Below are positions 6,226-7,304 of a stretch of 7,304 nt of DNA, piece by piece (the stretch's first letter is position 1; each line of letters begins with the position of its first letter). The DNA comes from Natrialbaceae archaeon B1-Br10_E2g27. Lineage in GTDB: Archaea; Halobacteriota; Halobacteria; Halobacteriales; Natrialbaceae. Under the pieces are notes generated by a model. It was not told where the DNA came from and did no database searches. It saw nothing but the letters and a program-made list of their open reading frames with translations. The translations under genes were made by a program, and so were the position numbers. The stretch is taken from positions 1-7,304 of the forward strand of contig LKMM01000126.1 of NCBI GenBank assembly GCA_001563885.1. Reading direction: 5' to 3'.

Positions 6226-6969
6226 ATGGAAGATCCTGACGACGAGAAAGCGGAAGAACCAGGAGACGAAACCGAGGAAACTGAAGAGACCGAAGCCGAA
6301 GATGAGGAAGCTGCAGAAGAGGCGGAAGCCGAAGACGAGGAAGCTGCAGAAGAGGCGGAAGCCGCAGAATCGCACGTCGAAGACGCCGAGGAGGTTTACC
6401 AGAGCGAAGACGCCTCAGGCGTTGCCCACTTAGACCTCGATGGGCTCTTTCTCGACGTGCTCGGTCTCGAGGTCAACCTAAACGAGGTAACGCTCGACGT
6501 TTCGGCCCGGCCGGGAGAGAACAACCTGCTCGGAAATCTGCTGTCGGCCGTTTCAGGATTGTTGGATGGACCCGGCGCACTGTTCGAGAAGGTGAAATCG
6601 TTGCTCGGGAACGCGACCGATCGGGTTCGTGGGCTACTCGAGCGACCGAAACAACTGCTATCTCAACTTATAACGAAACCACGGGAGATCCTGGGCGGGC
6701 TGTTCGGATTTGGATCGGAGGTCACTGACGAGGAGGCAGAGGCCGACGAAGAGACTGAAGCGGAATCCGAGGATGGAGGCGGTATCCGGGGTCGACTCTC
6801 GTCTGCTGTCGGCTGGCTCAAATCGAAACTCGCCGGCTTGATCCCTGGCCTGCCGGTCGAGGAACTCGTCGCGACGATCGTTCGAGAGGTTGTCCAGACG
6901 GTGATCGACCGACTCGAGCCGGATCGGGTTCCACAACAGGAACAGCCACAGGCGGAGGCAAGCGCATGA
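6226..6969 (+). CDS. Acidic-repeat protein with LLGNLL/GLLDG segment, function unknown
   Basis: I do not recognise a function. From ATG 6226 the protein is 247 residues. Residues 1-66 are an extremely acidic Glu/Ala/Thr tail containing two exact 11-residue repeats (AEDEEAAEEAE, 24-45). Residues 67-113 contain LDLDGLFLDVLGLEVNL and then PGENNLLGNLLSAVSGLLDG. This resembles a segment I remember from secreted or cell-surface bacterial proteins of unknown function (LLGL, then AVPG, then NLLGNLLCA.AGLLD), with Ser in place of the usual Cys. Amphipathic helices with basic faces follow (about 118-163), then a second acidic linker (167-183), and a helical C-terminus (187-231) containing GWLKSKLAGLIPGLP. 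No signal peptide or clear membrane span is seen. GTG 6094 is an alternative start, disfavoured because the added residues lack coding character. The stop overlaps the next ATG, so the two proteins probably act together. Confidence 0.8.
   Translation: MEDPDDEKAEEPGDETEETEETEAEDEEAAEEAEAEDEEAAEEAEAAESHVEDAEEVYQSEDASGVAHLDLDGLFLDVLGLEVNLNEVTLDVSARPGENNLLGNLLSAVSGLLDGPGALFEKVKSLLGNATDRVRGLLERPKQLLSQLITKPREILGGLFGFGSEVTDEEAEADEETEAESEDGGGIRGRLSSAVGWLKSKLAGLIPGLPVEELVATIVREVVQTVIDRLEPDRVPQQEQPQAEASA
6295..6360 (+). repeat. Two tandem 33-bp in-frame repeats encoding AEDEEAAEEAE
   Basis: Units 6295-6327 and 6328-6360 are identical except for GAT versus GAC at the third codon. Near-perfect identity at the DNA level suggests recent duplication or slippage in the acidic tail. 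A partial third copy (GCC GCA GAA) begins at 6361. Confidence 0.9.
6954..6958 (+). promoter_or_regulatory. Shine-Dalgarno GGAGG for the glycine-zipper gene
   Basis: GGAGG lies 7 bases upstream of ATG 6966, within the end of the preceding gene. It confirms the start of the last, partial gene and the translational coupling through ATGA. Confidence 0.7.
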
Positions 6970-7304
6970 GCGACAGTTCACTCACCGAGCGGATCGACTA
7001 CGAGAAGATTACGGAAAACATCGAGGTAGAGGAGTTAGTCGAGGGGACCCAGTGGGAAGAGCAAATCGACGAGGAGCAACCGCTGGGTGAGGCCCTCGGT
7101 GGAGCGATCGGGGCACTGGTCGGCCGCAAAGTCGGTGAGTCGATCGGTCGAACGGTCGGCGAGATGATCGTCGAAGAGTTGTTGAAACCGGATGAAGAGG
7201 AAGCCGAGGAAGAAACTGAGGAGGAAGCCGAGGAAGAAACTGAGGAGGAAGCCGAGGAAGAAACTGAGGAGGAAGCCGAGGAAGAAACTGAGGAGGAAGC
7301 TGAA
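6966..7304 (+). CDS. Glycine-zipper protein with acidic tandem repeat, 3' end outside window
   Basis: The frame is open from ATG 6966 to the window end (113 codons) and has no stop. Residues 1-38 are acidic and helical (LTERIDYEKITENIEVEELVE). Residues 39-69 carry glycines at 41, 45, 49, 53, 57, 61 and 65, exactly every fourth residue, within PLGEALGGAIGALVGRKVG and its continuation. This is a glycine-zipper ladder like those of Gly-zipper 2TM or surface-antigen families, but here interrupted by R54, K55 and R62, so it may be a packed helix pair at or near a membrane rather than a true span. From residue 77 onward it is a tandem EAEEETEE repeat that continues beyond the window. It is coupled to the preceding acidic-repeat gene by ATGA and a GGAGG ribosome site. 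The function is not recognised; a membrane-associated or oligomerising partner of the upstream protein is the best guess. Confidence 0.85.
   Translation, partial: MSDSSLTERIDYEKITENIEVEELVEGTQWEEQIDEEQPLGEALGGAIGALVGRKVGESIGRTVGEMIVEELLKPDEEEAEEETEEEAEEETEEEAEEETEEEAEEETEEEAE
7200..7304 (+). repeat. Tandem 24-bp in-frame repeat (EAEEETEE), running off the window
   Basis: Four perfect 24-bp copies (7200-7223, 7224-7247, 7248-7271, 7272-7295) are followed by the first three codons of a fifth, which has GCT in place of GCC. The bases are identical even at third codon positions, so this is a young array prone to slippage. The coding strand is purine-rich. Total copy number is unknown because the array is cut by the window end. 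Confidence 0.95.

Noticed and set aside
6163..6375. Phe-rich open frame on the - strand that looks like a membrane protein
   Set aside because: It is the reverse complement of Glu/Ala repeat codons (TTC and CTC runs). The hydrophobicity is an artefact of the repeat.
7200..7304. Regular repeats as a CRISPR array
   Set aside because: The units are contiguous, in frame and without unique spacers. They encode an acidic peptide repeat.

Overview
This window is GC-rich haloarchaeal DNA. The proteins are strongly acidic, genes are packed in one direction with 4-bp stop/start overlaps, Leu-Glu is very often encoded as CTCGAG, and the gene order is that of a haloarchaeal cobalamin (vitamin B12) cluster. 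The CTCGAG excess suggests a Natrialbales-type genus (Natrinema/Haloterrigena-like), but that placement is inference. All supported genes are on the + strand.

Region 1 (1-5999) is a compact run of the anaerobic (early cobalt insertion) cobalamin pathway. It holds the 3' end of cbiG, two tandem cbiH-type precorrin-3B/cobalt-factor III C17-methyltransferases, a small three-cysteine ferredoxin-like protein, a 236-residue cluster protein, a long CbiX cobaltochelatase with a C-terminal thioredoxin-like ferredoxin domain, a small DUF3209-type protein, and a cytoplasmic PQQ/WD40-like beta-propeller. CbiX inserts cobalt into sirohydrochlorin. CbiH then methylates C17 and contracts the ring, and CbiG acts on the product. 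The ferredoxin and the CbiX-fused Fe-S domain probably supply redox or Fe-S chemistry around these steps. The roles of the 236-residue protein, the DUF3209 protein and the propeller are unknown. The 236-residue protein looks to me like a two-repeat LAGLIDADG fold that has lost both catalytic acids, which would make it a repurposed homing-endonuclease scaffold inside a biosynthetic operon.

Region 2 (6000-6225) is an intergenic gap with a T5 tract and a short GC hairpin, probably the end of the cobalamin transcript and the start of an unrelated one. The cobN gene that I remember following the propeller gene in other haloarchaea is not here.

Region 3 (6226-7304) holds two translationally coupled genes of unknown function. 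The first has a Glu/Ala-rich repeat tail, a conserved-looking LLGNLL/GLLDG segment, a second acidic linker and a C-terminal amphipathic helical region. The second, cut by the window end, has seven glycines spaced exactly four residues apart (a glycine-zipper ladder) followed by a tandem 8-residue acidic repeat that runs off the window. This pair is the least explained part of the window.
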